Part shown: positions 20,804 to 28,701 of the stretch, one piece after another
How the letters are laid out: each line of letters begins with the position of its first letter
Numbering within the stretch: the stretch's first letter is position 1
Assembly: GCA_024128875.1 (NCBI GenBank)
Contig: JAMYFF010000002.1
Coordinates: 62,001-126,000 of the forward strand
DNA: 64,000 nt
Reading direction: 5' to 3'
From: Salinilacustrithrix flava
GTDB lineage: Bacteria > Actinomycetota > Acidimicrobiia > Acidimicrobiales > Salinilacustritrichaceae
Position numbers and translations under genes: made by a program
The notes under the pieces: model-generated
Database searches by the model: none
What the model was told of the DNA's origin: nothing
Seen by the model: the letters and a program-made list of their open reading frames with translations, nothing else

Positions 20804-22294
20804 ATGAAGCTGTCCGAGAAGCTCGCCGCCCTCGAGGAGGCCGAAGGCGGCGACGACGCCGTCGACGCCGCCACCCCGGCGAAGAAGCCCGCGAAGCCGG
20901 TGACCAAGCAGGCCGCCAAGAAGGCGGAGCGAGCGGCTCGGGACGGTGCGACGTCCACCTGGGACGACATGAAGCGCAAGGTCCGGACCCTCGTCCTCGA
21001 GGAGATGGCCGACCGGATCAAGATGCTCGATGCCGAGGAGCGCGAGACCGAGCTGCGCGAGGCCCTCGACCGGATCCTGCAGCGCGAGGACATCTCGGTC
21101 ACGCCGATCGAGCGGCGCCGCTTCGTCGCCGAGATGGTGTCCGACACGCTCGGCTACGGCCCGCTCGACCCGCTGCTGGCCGAGGAGTCCATCACCGAGG
21201 TGATGTGCAACGCCTACGACGACATCTGGGTGGAGCGCGACGGTCGCATCGAGCGCACCGACACCAAGTTCATCGACGACGCCCAGTACCGCCAGGTCAT
21301 CGACAAGATCGTGTCCTCGGTGGGCCGGCGGGTGGACGAGTCCTCCCCCATGGTCGACGCCCGCCTGCCCGACGGCTCTCGCGTGAACGCCATCATCCCG
21401 CCGCTGGCGATCAACGGCTCGGTGCTCACCATCCGGAAGTTCGCCAAGGACCCCTTCACCGCCAAGGACCTCATCAACTTCGGGACCTGGACGATGGATC
21501 TGGTCACGGTGATGGAGGCCGCGGTCCGGGGCAAGCTCAACGTGCTCGTCAGCGGTGGCACCGGCACCGGCAAGACGACGAACCTCAACGTGCTGTCCAG
21601 CTTCATCCCTGACGGCGAGCGCATCATCACCATCGAGGACTCCGCCGAGCTCCAGCTGCAGCAGCCCCACGTGATCACCCTCGAGACCCGTCCGGCCAAC
21701 GCCGAGGGCTCGGGCCAGGTCACGATCCGCGAGCTGGTCAAGAACAGCCTGCGCATGCGACCCGACCGCATCATCGTCGGCGAGTGCCGTGCCGCCGAGG
21801 CCCTCGACATGCTCCAGGCCATGAACACGGGCCACGAGGGCTCCATGACCACGGTTCACGCCAACACCGCCCGCGATGCCATCTCCCGGTTGGAGACGAT
21901 GGTGCTGATGGCCGGCTTCGACCTGCCGGTCCGGGCGATCCGCGAGCAGATCGCCTCCGCGCTGCACCTGATCCTGCAGGTGACCCGCCTGCCCGACGGA
22001 CGACGCGTCATCACCTCGCTCACCGAGGTGCAGGGCATGGAGGGCGACATCATCCTCCTACAGGACGTCTTCAAGTACGAGTCGATCCCAAACGCGGAAA
22101 AGAAGCACGCCGGCGAGCTGGTCGCCACCGGGCTCCGGCCGAAGTTCGTGGACAAGCTGATCGAGCAGGGGGTCGAGGTCCCGGCCGCCGCGTTCCGTGC
22201 ACCCCGCCGGCCCCAGGCACCGGCGCCGAGCCGCCGCTCGGCGGGCAAGGCACCCAAGGCCCGGGACATCGCCGACAAGGAGCGGCTGCGATGA
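20804..22294 (+). CDS. cpaF: secretion ATPase CpaF/TadA (main copy)
   Basis: Hexameric ATPase driving assembly of the Flp/Tad pilus at the cytoplasmic membrane. It has 496 residues, with a Lys- and Ala-rich N-terminal tail (KKPAKPVTKQAAKKAERAA) before the core. In the core, LGYGPLDPLLAEESITEVMC is the N-domain signature, GGTGTGKTT (about 252) Walker A, ITIEDSAELQLQQPHV the Asp box, RMRPDRIIVGECRAAEALDM Walker B, and TTVHANTARDAISRLE the His box. ATG at 20804 follows GGAGG. The stop overlaps the tadB start (ATGA, 22291-22294). A paralogue lies at 28702-30081 on the other strand. Confidence 0.95.
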   Translation: MKLSEKLAALEEAEGGDDAVDAATPAKKPAKPVTKQAAKKAERAARDGATSTWDDMKRKVRTLVLEEMADRIKMLDAEERETELREALDRILQREDISVTPIERRRFVAEMVSDTLGYGPLDPLLAEESITEVMCNAYDDIWVERDGRIERTDTKFIDDAQYRQVIDKIVSSVGRRVDESSPMVDARLPDGSRVNAIIPPLAINGSVLTIRKFAKDPFTAKDLINFGTWTMDLVTVMEAAVRGKLNVLVSGGTGTGKTTNLNVLSSFIPDGERIITIEDSAELQLQQPHVITLETRPANAEGSGQVTIRELVKNSLRMRPDRIIVGECRAAEALDMLQAMNTGHEGSMTTVHANTARDAISRLETMVLMAGFDLPVRAIREQIASALHLILQVTRLPDGRRVITSLTEVQGMEGDIILLQDVFKYESIPNAEKKHAGELVATGLRPKFVDKLIEQGVEVPAAAFRAPRRPQAPAPSRRSAGKAPKARDIADKERLR

Positions 22295-23259
22295 CCACTG
22301 CAGCGTGGCTCGCCGTGCTGCTCGTCGGCGCAGGCCTGTCGATGATGGCCACGGGCGTGCTCGGTCGGGTCTACCGGCGCGAGGAGCAGCTGGCCCAGAT
22401 CCTCGACCTCCCCTGGGGAGAGCAGGACGTGGAGCTCCAGGCGGTCACCCAGCGACGCAGCCCCATCGTGGAGAACACCGTCGGCGCGGCTTCCGCGCTG
22501 GTCGACTCCTTCGACGCCAAGGGCGCGCTGCTGGCCAAGCTCGAGCGCTCCCGGGTGCCAATGCGGCCCGGCGAGTTCGTGGTCGTCACCGTCGCCGGCG
22601 GGATCGTCGCCGGAGCGATCATCGCTGCCGCCACGTCGACCGTGCTGCTCGGCGTCCTCGGCGTGCTCGCCTCCCCGTTCGCCGCCAAGGCCTACCTGGA
22701 CCGCCGGATCCGGAAGCGGCACCAGCGGTTCGAGGAGCAGTTCCCCGAGGCCCTGACCCTCATCGCCTCCTCCCTGTCCGCCGGCCACACGTTCCTGCGG
22801 TCGATCCAGATGATGACGCAGGAGGCGGGCGGCCCCCTGGCCGAGGAGTTCGGTCGGGTCGTGTCCGAGACCGAGCTGGGCGACCCCCTGCTCGATTCGC
22901 TGCAGCGCATGGCCGACCGCCTCGACATCCGCGACGTCGACTGGGTGGTGCAGGCCATCCGCATCCAGCAGACCGTGGGCGGCAAGCTCGCCGACCTGCT
23001 CCACACGCTGGCCGACTTCATCCGGGCCCGCGAGGAGATCCGCCGGGAGATCGACGTCCTCACCGCCGAGGGCCGGGTGTCGGCCTTCGTGCTCGGCGGC
23101 ATGCCCGTCGGCCTGCTCGGCTTCATCTCCGTCGTGAACCCGGGCTACATGGAGCCGATGTACCAGGGCTGGGGCTGGGTGTGGCTCGGCGTCGCCGGCC
23201 TCATCACCGTCGTGTCGATCGGGATCATCCTCCGGATGGTCAACTCGGTGGAGGTCTGA
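22291..23259 (+). CDS. tadB: pilus assembly membrane protein TadB
   Basis: Inner-membrane platform protein of the Tad pilus with a type II secretion F (T2SSF) domain. It has 322 residues and starts at the ATG that overlaps the cpaF stop. There is an N-terminal helix (AAWLAVLLVGAGLSMMATGV), a pair of helices around residues 95-130 (VVVTVAGGIVAGAIIAA ...), and the cytoplasmic T2SSF core EEQFPEALTLIASSLSAGHT with LGDPLLDSLQRMADRLDIRD. Two C-terminal helices finish it (VSAFVLGGMPVGLLGFISV and WLGVAGLITVVSIGIIL). It is followed two bases later by tadC, so cpaF-tadB-tadC are translationally linked. Confidence 0.92.
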   Translation: MTTAAWLAVLLVGAGLSMMATGVLGRVYRREEQLAQILDLPWGEQDVELQAVTQRRSPIVENTVGAASALVDSFDAKGALLAKLERSRVPMRPGEFVVVTVAGGIVAGAIIAAATSTVLLGVLGVLASPFAAKAYLDRRIRKRHQRFEEQFPEALTLIASSLSAGHTFLRSIQMMTQEAGGPLAEEFGRVVSETELGDPLLDSLQRMADRLDIRDVDWVVQAIRIQQTVGGKLADLLHTLADFIRAREEIRREIDVLTAEGRVSAFVLGGMPVGLLGFISVVNPGYMEPMYQGWGWVWLGVAGLITVVSIGIILRMVNSVEV

Positions 23260-23261
23260 CC

Positions 23262-24179
23262 ATGGCCGTCTTCGGCATCCTCTTCTTCCTGGTCGGCGCC
23301 GCGTTCGTCTACCTGGGCGTGCGCACCCCCGCCGAGGTCGACGAATCCGACCCCGAGCACTACCTGCGCAGCCTCGACGAGCCCGAGCCCGAGGGCGACG
23401 AGTTCGACCTGCTGCTCCAGGAGCCCTTCATGGCCCGGGTGCTGCGCCCGATGGCGGCCCGCATGCAGGGCCTCGTGTCCGGCGCCCTCCCCGGCAACTA
23501 CCGCGACAACGTCCACGAGCAGCTCGTCTACGCCGGCCTCACCAACAAGTACCGGGCCGAGGAGGCCATCACCGGACAGATCCTCCTCGCCGGCGTCGGC
23601 TTCGTCCTCGCCCTCCTGCTCGTGCTCACCGGGTCGGTCACCGGCGGCGTCGCCATCCTCGCCCTGCTCCTGCTGCCGGTGCTCGGCGCCCAGCTCCCCC
23701 GCACTGCGCTCCGGCGCGCCGTGGAGGAGCGCCAGAACGCCATCCGCCGCGACCTGCCCGACACGCTCGACCTGCTGGCCATCTCGGTCGAGGCGGGTGT
23801 CGGCTTCGAGGGCGCCCTCGGCGTCGTCACCGACAACTTCGACTCCCCGCTCTCCGAGGAGTTCTCCCGTACCCTTCGGGAGATGGAGCTCGGCCTGCCG
23901 CGTCGGCAGGCGCTCGAGAACCTGAAGCGGCGAACCGAGGTGCCGGAGCTATCGAACTTCATCCTGACCCTGACGCAGGCGGACGCACTCGGCATGCCGA
24001 TCGGTCGGGTGCTGAAGACGCAGGCCGGCGAGATGCGCCTCAAGCGTCGCGCCTGGGCGCGCGAGCGCGCCGCCAAGCTGCCGGTCAAGATCCTGTTCCC
24101 CCTGATGCCGATCCTGCTCGCGACCTTCATCGTGATCCTCGGTCCGGCCGGAGCGTCGATCGGCAGCGCCTTCAACTGA
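23262..24179 (+). CDS. tadC: pilus assembly membrane protein TadC
   Basis: Second T2SSF-domain platform protein, partner of TadB. It has 305 residues from ATG 23262. N-terminal helix FGILFFLVGAAFVYLGV, then an acidic linker (EPEPEGDEFDLLLQEPF), a helix pair (LLAGVGFVLALLLVLTG; ILALLLLPVLGAQLP), and the cytoplasmic core RRDLPDTLDLLAISVEAGVG with FILTLTQADALGMPIGRVLK. A terminal helix (LFPLMPILLATFIVILG) closes the protein. It follows tadB by two bases. Its stop codon TGA at 24177-24179 is overlapped by the CTG from which the next gene, a histidine kinase, appears to begin. Confidence 0.92.
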   Translation: MAVFGILFFLVGAAFVYLGVRTPAEVDESDPEHYLRSLDEPEPEGDEFDLLLQEPFMARVLRPMAARMQGLVSGALPGNYRDNVHEQLVYAGLTNKYRAEEAITGQILLAGVGFVLALLLVLTGSVTGGVAILALLLLPVLGAQLPRTALRRAVEERQNAIRRDLPDTLDLLAISVEAGVGFEGALGVVTDNFDSPLSEEFSRTLREMELGLPRRQALENLKRRTEVPELSNFILTLTQADALGMPIGRVLKTQAGEMRLKRRAWARERAAKLPVKILFPLMPILLATFIVILGPAGASIGSAFN

Positions 24180-25843
24180 TCCGGGAGCGGGCCAACCCGG
24201 AGGGCGGGGGCGGCAGCCACGACGCGTTCCGGCAGCCGATCCTCATCATCCGGTGGGGCACGACCACGGTTGGCTGCATCCTGGCAGCGCCGGACCTCGT
24301 CCTGGGGTTCGACCGCACGGTCGTCGCCGTCTCGTTCCTCTTCGCCTACACCCTGTTCCGCACCGTGCGGCGGATCGACCCGACACCCGGTCTGCGGCGG
24401 ATGGTCGAGCTGACCAGCGAGGCCGCCGTCATCGGGATCGCCGTCGCCGCGACCGGGTACTTCGAGTCGCCGATCGCCTTCTCCCTGCTGACGGCGGTGT
24501 CCGTCGCCGGGTTCATCTCCGGGTTCGGCACGGGTCTGCGGCTCGCCGCCGCGACCACCCTCGCCATCGGCATCCCGAGCATCACCGAGGGCGTCTCGTT
24601 CCAGGACGACATCCGCCTGGTGGCCCAGTGGGCGGTGGAGCTGTTCCTCGTGGCCATCGTCGCCGCCTACGCGCGACGCATCTCCGGGGAGGCCGACGAG
24701 CGCCAGGCCGTCGCCCTCGACCGCATGGGGCGGCTGGCCGACGCCAACGAGCTGCTGTTCAGCCTCCACCAGGTGGCCCAGGAGCTGCCGGCCTCCCTCG
24801 ACTTCGACGAGGCGCTCGACAGCACCATCGAGCGCCTGCGGGACCTTCTGGTCTTCGACACCGCGGCGATCCTGGTCTTCGAGGAGAGCGACGGCTCGTG
24901 GTCCGTGGCCAGGCGCTACGGCGCGCGGCTGCCCAGCGCCCTGCTCGCATCGGATCTCCCGCCACCGGTCCAGCGGGCCGCACGGGGGCTCCTGCCGGTC
25001 GTGGAGGTGCCGAACGCGCTCGTCGCCAACGGCCCCGGCCTCTCGCACCAAGCGGTGTCCGGTCTGTACGCGCCGCTCCAGGCGCGCGGGTTCCTGGTCG
25101 GGGTCATGGCGGTCGAGCGACACCAGCTCGACCCCTTCACCGATCGGGACGCCGAGCTGCTGGCCGGCTTCGCCGAGCCGGCTGCGCTCGCCATCGACAA
25201 CGCCCGGTGGTTCGCCCGCCTCCGCACGGTCGGCGCCGACGAGGAGCGAACGCGCATCGCCCGCGACCTCCACGACCGCATCGGTCAGAGCCTGGCCTAC
25301 CTCGCCTTCGAGCTCGACCGCATCGTGCGCAAGGACGAGCGCGGCGATCAGGTGACGCCCGACCTCGTCGGCATCCGGGAGGACGTCCGCGGCGTCGTGC
25401 GCGAGGTGCGCGACACGCTCTACGACCTGCGGACCGACGTGTCCGACGAGCGCACGGTGCCCTCGGTGCTGGAGGAGTTCGCCCAGCGGGTGAGCGACCG
25501 CTCGGGCATCGAGGTGCGGGTGAAGACCGACGAGACCGCCCGGATGCCCCGCCTCCAGGAGCGGGAGCTGTGGCGCATCGCCCAGGAGGCCATCGTGAAC
25601 GCCGAGCGGCACAGCCACGGCCGGCGCATCGACGTCTTCTGGCTCTCCGACGGGCGAGAGGCCGTGATGGAGGTGCGGGACAACGGCAGCGGCATGCCGG
25701 TCGGTTCGGTCGGGCGCCTCGACAGCTACGGCATCCTCGGCATGCGGGAGCGGGCCGCCTCGATCGGCGCAACCCTCGCCATCGACTCCGTGCCCCGCGA
25801 GGGCGTCACCGTGCGCGTCTCCCTGCGAGCGGCATCGGCGTGA
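24176..25843 (+). CDS. NarL-family sensor histidine kinase (probable CTG start)
   Basis: Membrane histidine kinase, HisKA_3 type. The frame is uninterrupted from the tadC stop. The segment before the first ordinary start (GTG 24365) reads as a genuine N-terminus: RQPILIIRWGTTTVGCILA and VAVSFLFAYTLFRTV are membrane helices. No ATG, GTG or TTG lies in frame between 24176 and 24365, so CTG at 24176, overlapping the tadC stop as CTGA, is the likely initiator (555 residues). Further helices follow, then a GAF-like domain (about 210-350), the H-box RIARDLHDRIGQSLAYLAFE (His about 364), and an HATPase domain with NAERHSHGRRIDV and DNGSGMPVGS. Its regulator follows by about 50 bp. The signal is unknown; control of the pilus genes is inferred from position. 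Confidence 0.82.
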   Translation: MIRERANPEGGGGSHDAFRQPILIIRWGTTTVGCILAAPDLVLGFDRTVVAVSFLFAYTLFRTVRRIDPTPGLRRMVELTSEAAVIGIAVAATGYFESPIAFSLLTAVSVAGFISGFGTGLRLAAATTLAIGIPSITEGVSFQDDIRLVAQWAVELFLVAIVAAYARRISGEADERQAVALDRMGRLADANELLFSLHQVAQELPASLDFDEALDSTIERLRDLLVFDTAAILVFEESDGSWSVARRYGARLPSALLASDLPPPVQRAARGLLPVVEVPNALVANGPGLSHQAVSGLYAPLQARGFLVGVMAVERHQLDPFTDRDAELLAGFAEPAALAIDNARWFARLRTVGADEERTRIARDLHDRIGQSLAYLAFELDRIVRKDERGDQVTPDLVGIREDVRGVVREVRDTLYDLRTDVSDERTVPSVLEEFAQRVSDRSGIEVRVKTDETARMPRLQERELWRIAQEAIVNAERHSHGRRIDVFWLSDGREAVMEVRDNGSGMPVGSVGRLDSYGILGMRERAASIGATLAIDSVPREGVTVRVSLRAASA

Positions 25844-25892
25844 CCGCCCGTCGCTGTAGCCTCCGGCCGTCCCAGCCGACGTGGAGACCGAC

Positions 25893-26528
25893 GTGACCGA
25901 CCCCATCCGACTGCTGCTCGCCGACGACCACCGGATGCTCCGGGAGACCCTCAAGCGCTCGATGCTCGACGAGGGCTTCGACGTGGTCGGCGAGGCATCG
26001 GACGGGCAGGAGGCGGTGGACCTGGCCGAGGAGCTCCAGCCGGACGTCATCCTCATGGACGTGACGATGCCGGAGATCGACGGCGTCGAGGCCACCCGGC
26101 GCATCGTCGAGCAGCGCCCCGATGCGCGCATCGTCATGCTCACCATGCACGCCGACCAGGACGTGATCGCCGCCGCCATCCGGGCGGGCGCGTCCGGCTA
26201 CCTGGTCAAGGACTGCTCCTTCGACGAGGTGGCCGCCACGGTGCGCGAGGCGATCTCGGGCGAGGTCTCCCAGCAGGTCGCGGCGTCGATGCTGCGGGAG
26301 GCCAAGGGCCTCGCCGACGACGCCGAGTCGGTCATCACCAAGCGCGAGATCGAGGTGCTCCAGCTCATCGCCGACGGCTGCGCCACACCCGAGGTGGCCG
26401 AGCAGCTGTTCATCTCGCAGAAGACGGTGAAGAACCACCTGGCATCGATCTACGCCAAGCTCGACGCTCGCGATCGCACGCAGGCCGTCCTGCAGGCCGT
26501 GCGCATGGGGATCGTCCGCCTGTACTGA
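25893..26528 (+). CDS. NarL/LuxR-family response regulator
   Basis: DNA-binding response regulator partnered with the preceding histidine kinase. It has 211 residues from GTG 25893, which has GGAG six bases upstream; GTG 25881 would add four residues. The receiver domain shows the acidic pair in LLLADDHRML, the phospho-acceptor Asp in VILMDVTMPEIDG (about 56), Thr in IVMLTMHADQD and Lys in GYLVKDCSF. The C-terminal LuxR-type helix-turn-helix is ITKREIEVLQLIADGCATPE with QKTVKNHLASIYAKL. It lies between the pilus assembly genes and the Flp pilin genes, whose upstream region carries a GTTCC/GGAAC palindrome. That it binds there is inference. Confidence 0.92.
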   Translation: MTDPIRLLLADDHRMLRETLKRSMLDEGFDVVGEASDGQEAVDLAEELQPDVILMDVTMPEIDGVEATRRIVEQRPDARIVMLTMHADQDVIAAAIRAGASGYLVKDCSFDEVAATVREAISGEVSQQVAASMLREAKGLADDAESVITKREIEVLQLIADGCATPEVAEQLFISQKTVKNHLASIYAKLDARDRTQAVLQAVRMGIVRLY

Positions 26529-26623
26529 GCCCCCCGTACCGCGACCTGACACGCAGGGTGGCGGCACCCGTACGAATTGGGCCGCACGACCTATGTAGCC
26601 CTGGCAGCAACGTGGCGATACTT

Positions 26624-26638
26624 GTTCCTGACAGGAAC
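26624..26638. promoter_or_regulatory. palindrome GTTCCTGACAGGAAC before Flp pilin genes
   Basis: A perfect inverted repeat with 7-bp arms around a single A, about 50 bp upstream of the first pilin ATG (26689). The outer five bases of each arm match the palindrome upstream of cpaB (18548-18561), with one base more spacing. It is placed where a transcription factor would act on the pilin promoter. It is a candidate operator only. Confidence 0.4.
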
Positions 26639-26688
26639 CCCGCTCCCGGACACCGGGTGCGACCTCAACCCAGGGAGCAACCCCAATC

Positions 26689-26877
26689 ATGCTGCACTTC
26701 GACGTCCTCAAGGCTTGGATCCAGGCTCACGTGGCCAAGACCGACCGTGGCGCCTCACTCGTCGAGTACGCCCTCCTCGTGGCCCTCATCGCGGTGGTCT
26801 GCATCGTGGCCATCACCTTCCTCGGCTCCGCTGCCGATCAGAAGTTCTCCGAGGTCGGCTCCGAGCTCGGCGGTTGA
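26689..26877 (+). CDS. flp: Flp-type pilin 1
   Basis: Structural subunit of the Flp/Tad pilus, 62 residues. A positively charged leader (DVLKAWIQAHVAKTDRG) ends in the prepilin peptidase site. Processing after Gly gives ASLVEYALLVALIAVVCIVA, with the essential Glu-Tyr pair at mature positions 5-6 and one hydrophobic helix. The short tail SAADQKFSEVGSELGG is typical of Flp pilins. ATG at 26689 has GGGAG 11-15 bases upstream. A second pilin gene follows after a terminator hairpin. No prepilin peptidase gene lies in the window. Confidence 0.93.
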   Translation: MLHFDVLKAWIQAHVAKTDRGASLVEYALLVALIAVVCIVAITFLGSAADQKFSEVGSELGG

Positions 26878-26915
26878 TCGACGGCCTTCGGCCTTCGGCA
26901 ATCTGAGATGTGATC

Positions 26916-26944
26916 GGGGCGAGCCGGCGACGGCTCGCCCCTTT
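26916..26944 (+). terminator. intrinsic terminator or attenuator between the two pilin genes
   Basis: GGGGCGAGCC (26916-26925) pairs perfectly with GGCTCGCCCC (26932-26941) across a 6-base loop and is followed by TTT. It lies 38 bp after the stop of the first pilin and 41 bp before the ATG of the second. It may set a high ratio of the first pilin over the second. Confidence 0.8.
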
Positions 26945-26984
26945 CATGTTCGAGCAGTCAGCGAACCACTCCGGGAGGGGACCC

Positions 26985-27182
26985 ATGGAAACGCAGGCAT
27001 TGACAGACATCGACCCCCGCCGGGCGCACGTCCGACGTACCGGCGACCGGGGTGCCAGCCTCGTCGAGTACGCACTGCTGGTGGCGCTGATCGCCGTGGT
27101 GTGCATCGCTGCCGTGACCTACTTCGGCACCCAGACCGATGACACGTTCTCCCGGGTGAGCAGCTCCGTCGAATCGACCTGA
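26985..27182 (+). CDS. flp: Flp-type pilin 2
   Basis: Second Flp pilin, 65 residues, starting at ATG 26985 behind a strong GGGAGGGG ribosome site (26973-26980). The leader METQALTDIDPRRAHVRRTG is longer and more basic than in pilin 1. The mature helix is nearly identical up to residue 16 (ASLVEYALLVALIAVV), then diverges. The tail TQTDDTFSRVSSSVEST is polar and threonine/serine-rich. The open frame runs back to 26910, but that extension crosses the terminator and lacks a ribosome site. It is a paralogue of pilin 1 and may be a minor or alternative subunit. It converges with the next gene, leaving only 9 bp. Confidence 0.9.
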   Translation: METQALTDIDPRRAHVRRTGDRGASLVEYALLVALIAVVCIAAVTYFGTQTDDTFSRVSSSVEST

Positions 27183-27191
27183 GCGACCCCC

Positions 27192-28634
27192 TCAGCGCCG
27201 TTCGGCGACGACCCAACGGGCATCGCTGAACGTCACCCGCCAGGCGTCGCTCTCTCGCAGGAGCGATGCCAGCGGGGTCGAGCGCCCCCAGAGCACGGTC
27301 TCGACGTCGCGGCGCTCGAGCGCCTCCTGCCAGCCGGGTCCCCCCCGCAGGAGCCGCAGGTAGTCCTCGAAGACGTCGTCGGGCAGGACGTCGAATCGGT
27401 CGTCGATGAACACGGCCTGCTCCGGGCCGTCGAGCACCTCGAGCAGGTTGCCGTTGAGCACGTCGTTGGCGAGGTGCCCGTCGACGCCGGTCGAGTCGAG
27501 CCATGCGATGGGGGCGGCGGCGTAGTCATCCACCGCTGACGGCGGTGTGAGCAGGGTGCTGGCCGCGATCAACGCCAGGAGCACGGCCACGATCACGGCA
27601 GCTGGCCGGCCCAGGCGCGGACGCTCGCCCGCCTGCAGCGAACCCACCGTCGGCGCGCTGCGGGCGCAGACCGCGACGAGGATCACGGTGGCGATGACGA
27701 TGTTCCGCTGGGCGTAGAGCGAGGCGCCCACGAACGCCGCCGCCGGGAGGATGAGGCGCCAGCTCCTCCCCCACCGGGCCAGCACCACGAACGCCAGGAC
27801 GACGAAGACCAGGTAGGCCAGCTCCGACGGCGAGCGGAACTGCGGCGCCTGCCACTCCGTGACCTCTCCGAAGACGTCGCTGCGCTGCGCGGCGACCAGC
27901 GGGAAGGTGAGCGCACGCAGCCCGAGCGGGCCAGCCGCGACCAGGACGGTCCCGGCGAGCACGGCCAGCGTCACCCGCCGCTCGTGATCGGTGACATCGG
28001 CCCACCGTCGACTCCGACGATCGAGCGCGGCACCGAGGAGGACGAGGACCACGAGCACGGGCGCGAGCACGAAGGACCCGTGGGCGTTGCCCCAGATCCA
28101 CAGGAGCGGCAGCATCGCCCACCACGGGACCCGCCCCTCGAGGGCGAGCCAGACCAGGGCGATGCCGATCACCCCGACCATGTAGGGACGCTCGCTCCAC
28201 AGCCCCGTCGCCACGAGCAGCGCCGCGGTGACCAGGCCGAAGCGCACCAGCAGAGACGTCGCCGGCTCGGTCAGCCGCCACAGCAGCCAGGCGGCCAGCC
28301 CGAACACGACCAGGAGCAGCAGCCGGAGCCCGAGCGGGCCGGCCAGTCGCTCGACGCTCGCGTAGGCCACCGACGCCAACCACGACTGCACCGTCCACGG
28401 CTCACCCGCGGCGGTGTAGGTGTACGGGTCGTTCGACGGCACCCGTCCCTCGTCCAGGATCAGCCGTCCCGTCGCGAGGTGGGTGAAGAAGCTGTTGTCG
28501 TTGAGCGGCGCAGCAGCCAGGCCGGCCGCCCACGTCAGCGCCAGCAGCCCGATGATCGACCCCAGCGACCCGAAGCCTCCCTTCGGGGCGTCATCGAGCT
28601 CAGCAGCGTCGGTCGTGTCCGCCTGTGCCATCAC
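27192..28634 (-). CDS. multi-spanning membrane protein of unknown function
   Basis: A 480-residue integral membrane protein with about ten hydrophobic helices. Between the first helix and the second is an extracytoplasmic region (PLNDNSFFTHLATGRLILDE ... NDPYTYTAAGEPW). The order of helices followed by a soluble 90-residue C-terminal domain (IAWLDSTGVDGHLANDVLNG ... FIDDRFDVLPDDVF) resembles uncharacterised actinobacterial membrane proteins near GT-C families. No catalytic motif can be assigned. It is read toward the pilin genes and away from the second cpaF. The frame could start at ATG 28634 or 28631 (MMAQADTTDAAE). A link with the pilus is possible only through position. Confidence 0.7.
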   Translation of the reverse strand: MMAQADTTDAAELDDAPKGGFGSLGSIIGLLALTWAAGLAAAPLNDNSFFTHLATGRLILDEGRVPSNDPYTYTAAGEPWTVQSWLASVAYASVERLAGPLGLRLLLLVVFGLAAWLLWRLTEPATSLLVRFGLVTAALLVATGLWSERPYMVGVIGIALVWLALEGRVPWWAMLPLLWIWGNAHGSFVLAPVLVVLVLLGAALDRRSRRWADVTDHERRVTLAVLAGTVLVAAGPLGLRALTFPLVAAQRSDVFGEVTEWQAPQFRSPSELAYLVFVVLAFVVLARWGRSWRLILPAAAFVGASLYAQRNIVIATVILVAVCARSAPTVGSLQAGERPRLGRPAAVIVAVLLALIAASTLLTPPSAVDDYAAAPIAWLDSTGVDGHLANDVLNGNLLEVLDGPEQAVFIDDRFDVLPDDVFEDYLRLLRGGPGWQEALERRDVETVLWGRSTPLASLLRESDAWRVTFSDARWVVAERR

Positions 28635-28701
28635 GCAAGCATGCAGCAGCGCCGGACCCCTCGAAGGGGATCCGACGCATGCAGTCCGCCGTGCCTGTCG
28701 G

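Noticed and set aside
26910..26984. Longer start for the second Flp pilin at 26910
   Set aside because: The extension crosses the terminator and lacks a ribosome site; ATG 26985 has a strong one.
28652..28674. Short CCCCT/AGGGG hairpin after the second cpaF
   Set aside because: The stem is only about 5 bp with bulges and no T-run follows on the minus strand.
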